Source: Thermoproteota archaeon
GTDB lineage: Archaea > Korarchaeota > Korarchaeia > Korarchaeales > Korarchaeaceae
Assembly: GCA_021158805.1 (NCBI GenBank)
Contig: JAGGTZ010000099.1
Span: 1 to 6,384, forward strand
Length of the DNA stretch: 6,384 bases
Direction: 5' to 3'
Shown: one piece after another, positions 5,501-6,384 of the stretch
Numbering within the stretch: position 1 is the first letter of the stretch
Layout: every line of letters begins with the position of its first letter
Notes under the pieces: generated by a model
What the model was told of the DNA's origin: nothing
The model's database searches: none
Seen by the model: only the letters and a program-made list of their open reading frames with translations
Made by a program: the position numbers and the translations under genes

Positions 5501-6336
5501 GGATCGCTTTAGTTTATGAGAGGTTAAGGGAGGAAGAAAGGTCAATTCTGAAGGCCATAGAGGAGCTCGGACATGAACCTATTCCCATCCATATCAATTC
5601 AAATTTCATGTCCCTCAATACAGATCATGCCTTCCCTGCTGATATAGCTATCATAAGGGCGATAAGCGCGACTAAGGCCCATTCATCCGCGGTAGCTTTG
5701 GAGTCTATGGGAGTGAAGGTGATAAATGCTTCCGACGTATTAGCTACTTGTGGAAATAAGCTAGCTACTACGGCTAAGCTATCTGAAGCTGGGATACCGA
5801 CTCCTAAGACCATGGTAGCGTTCTCCCTAGATGGGGCGCTTAGGGCTGCAAAGGAGATAGGATATCCCGTTGTGGTCAAGCCGATAAATGGGAGCTGGGG
5901 CAGGCTTGTTTCCCTTGCCGAGGATGAGGAGGATCTAAGGACGATCCTTGAACATAGAGAGGCAATACCTTCTCCATATTATAGGATTCACTACATACAG
6001 GAGTTCATAAGGAAGCCAGGAAGGGATATAAGGGCTTACGGGACGGAGAAAGAATTTGTTACGGCAATATATAGGATATCCGATCACTGGATCACTAATA
6101 CTGCGAGAGGAGCTAGGGCGGAACCAGCACCACAAAATCCGGAACTTCAGGAGCTAGTGGTTAGGACAGCTAGAGCCATGGGTGGTGGGTTCTTGGGCAT
6201 GGATATAGCTGAGGATGAAGAGAGGGGCTTGTTAGTCTTGGAGGTCAATGCAGTCACCGAGTTCAAGAACGCCGCCAGAGTTACAGGTGTCAACATAGCT
6301 AGAGAGCTGGTAAGCTATGCTCTAGGTGTGAGTTAA
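5497..6336 (+). CDS. lysX: LysW-aminoadipate ligase LysX (ATP-grasp)
   Basis: A 279-residue ATP-grasp ligase of the RimK-like group that joins alpha-aminoadipate to the C-terminal glutamate of LysW with ATP hydrolysis, the first LysW-dependent step. Visible features are TCGNKLATTAKL at 84-95, KPINGSWGR at 128-136 (ATP-binding K128 and glycine loop), QEFI at 168-171 with E169, RDIRAY at 176-181, TNTARGARAE at 200-209, and metal ligands D236 (GMDI), E249 and N251 (LEVN). The segment TEFKNAARVTG at 254-264 resembles the EFKN of Thermus LysX as I remember it, which tilts the call to LysX rather than the glutamate-specific ArgX; this is a recollection, not an alignment. The ATG overlaps the lysW stop, and its own stop overlaps the next start. 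Length and catalytic residues are normal. Substrate choice between aminoadipate and glutamate remains the main doubt. Confidence 0.88.
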   Translation: MRIALVYERLREEERSILKAIEELGHEPIPIHINSNFMSLNTDHAFPADIAIIRAISATKAHSSAVALESMGVKVINASDVLATCGNKLATTAKLSEAGIPTPKTMVAFSLDGALRAAKEIGYPVVVKPINGSWGRLVSLAEDEEDLRTILEHREAIPSPYYRIHYIQEFIRKPGRDIRAYGTEKEFVTAIYRISDHWITNTARGARAEPAPQNPELQELVVRTARAMGGGFLGMDIAEDEERGLLVLEVNAVTEFKNAARVTGVNIARELVSYALGVS

Positions 6337-6338
6337 TG
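6324..6338 (+). promoter_or_regulatory. Ribosome binding site and TAATG overlap, lysX to lysJ
   Basis: AGGTG at 6324-6328 lies seven bases before an ATG at 6336-6338 that shares one base with the lysX stop TAA (6334-6336). This supports a coupled downstream gene starting here, with the same junction type as xpb to bax1. Confidence 0.55.
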
Positions 6339-6384
6339 GTATCTTTAATCTCCTTTTATGGTAGCAGAGGCCTCAGAATCGTAA
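6336..6384 (+). CDS. lysJ: Probable LysJ aminotransferase, N-terminus, partial
   Basis: Only 16 codons lie inside the window before the right edge. They read MVSLISFYGSRGLRIV, which matches the opening of LysJ-type class III aminotransferases as I remember them from Sulfolobus (a short hydrophobic lead, then F/L-Y-x-x-R-G-x-x-I-V before a K-G-E-G segment). LysJ transfers an amino group from glutamate to the LysW-bound semialdehyde using pyridoxal phosphate. Position supports the call: it starts on the lysX stop codon with a Shine-Dalgarno site in place, and lysJ is the enzyme next needed in the pathway. The catalytic lysine and most of the protein lie outside, so the call rests on a short motif plus context. 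If the enzymes are dual-function, it would also act in ornithine synthesis. Confidence 0.72.
   Translation, partial: MVSLISFYGSRGLRIV

Overview
The window reads as hyperthermophilic archaeal DNA. Arginine is mostly AGG/AGA and isoleucine often ATA, genes are tightly packed with 1-4 base overlaps, promoters show archaeal TATA boxes, and the gene families are archaeal: XPB with Bax1, an NDP-forming acyl-CoA synthetase, and lysine synthesis on the LysW carrier. A TACK-group archaeon (Thermoproteota, Korarchaeota or a relative) fits best, but the sequence alone does not fix the lineage.

Layout. (1) Positions 2-115, minus strand: the first 38 codons of an NDP-forming acyl-CoA synthetase, running off the left edge. 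(2) Positions 116-398: a divergent intergenic region with a probable TATA box for each side. (3) Positions 399-3256: an XPB-type DNA helicase and its nuclease partner Bax1, coupled by a one-base overlap. (4) Positions 3257-3415: intergenic, with a clear TATA box and Shine-Dalgarno site. (5) Positions 3416-5238: lysY (argC-like reductase) and lysZ (argB-like kinase), followed by an A/T-stem hairpin that may terminate transcription. (6) Positions 5239-5329: a second promoter region with repeated TATCGT motifs around its TATA box. (7) Positions 5330-6384: lysW (a 56-residue carrier protein), lysX, and the first 16 codons of a probable lysJ, all overlapping.

How the genes work together. LysX ligates the substrate amino group to the C-terminal glutamate of LysW. 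LysZ phosphorylates the tethered substrate's side-chain carboxylate, LysY reduces it to the semialdehyde, and LysJ transaminates it. LysK, not seen here, would release lysine (or ornithine, if the enzymes also take glutamate). XPB and Bax1 form a separate helicase-nuclease module for DNA repair.

No wholly new system is evident. The main points beyond the long ORFs are the small lysW gene, the two edge-truncated genes and the repeat-bearing internal promoter of the lysine cluster.
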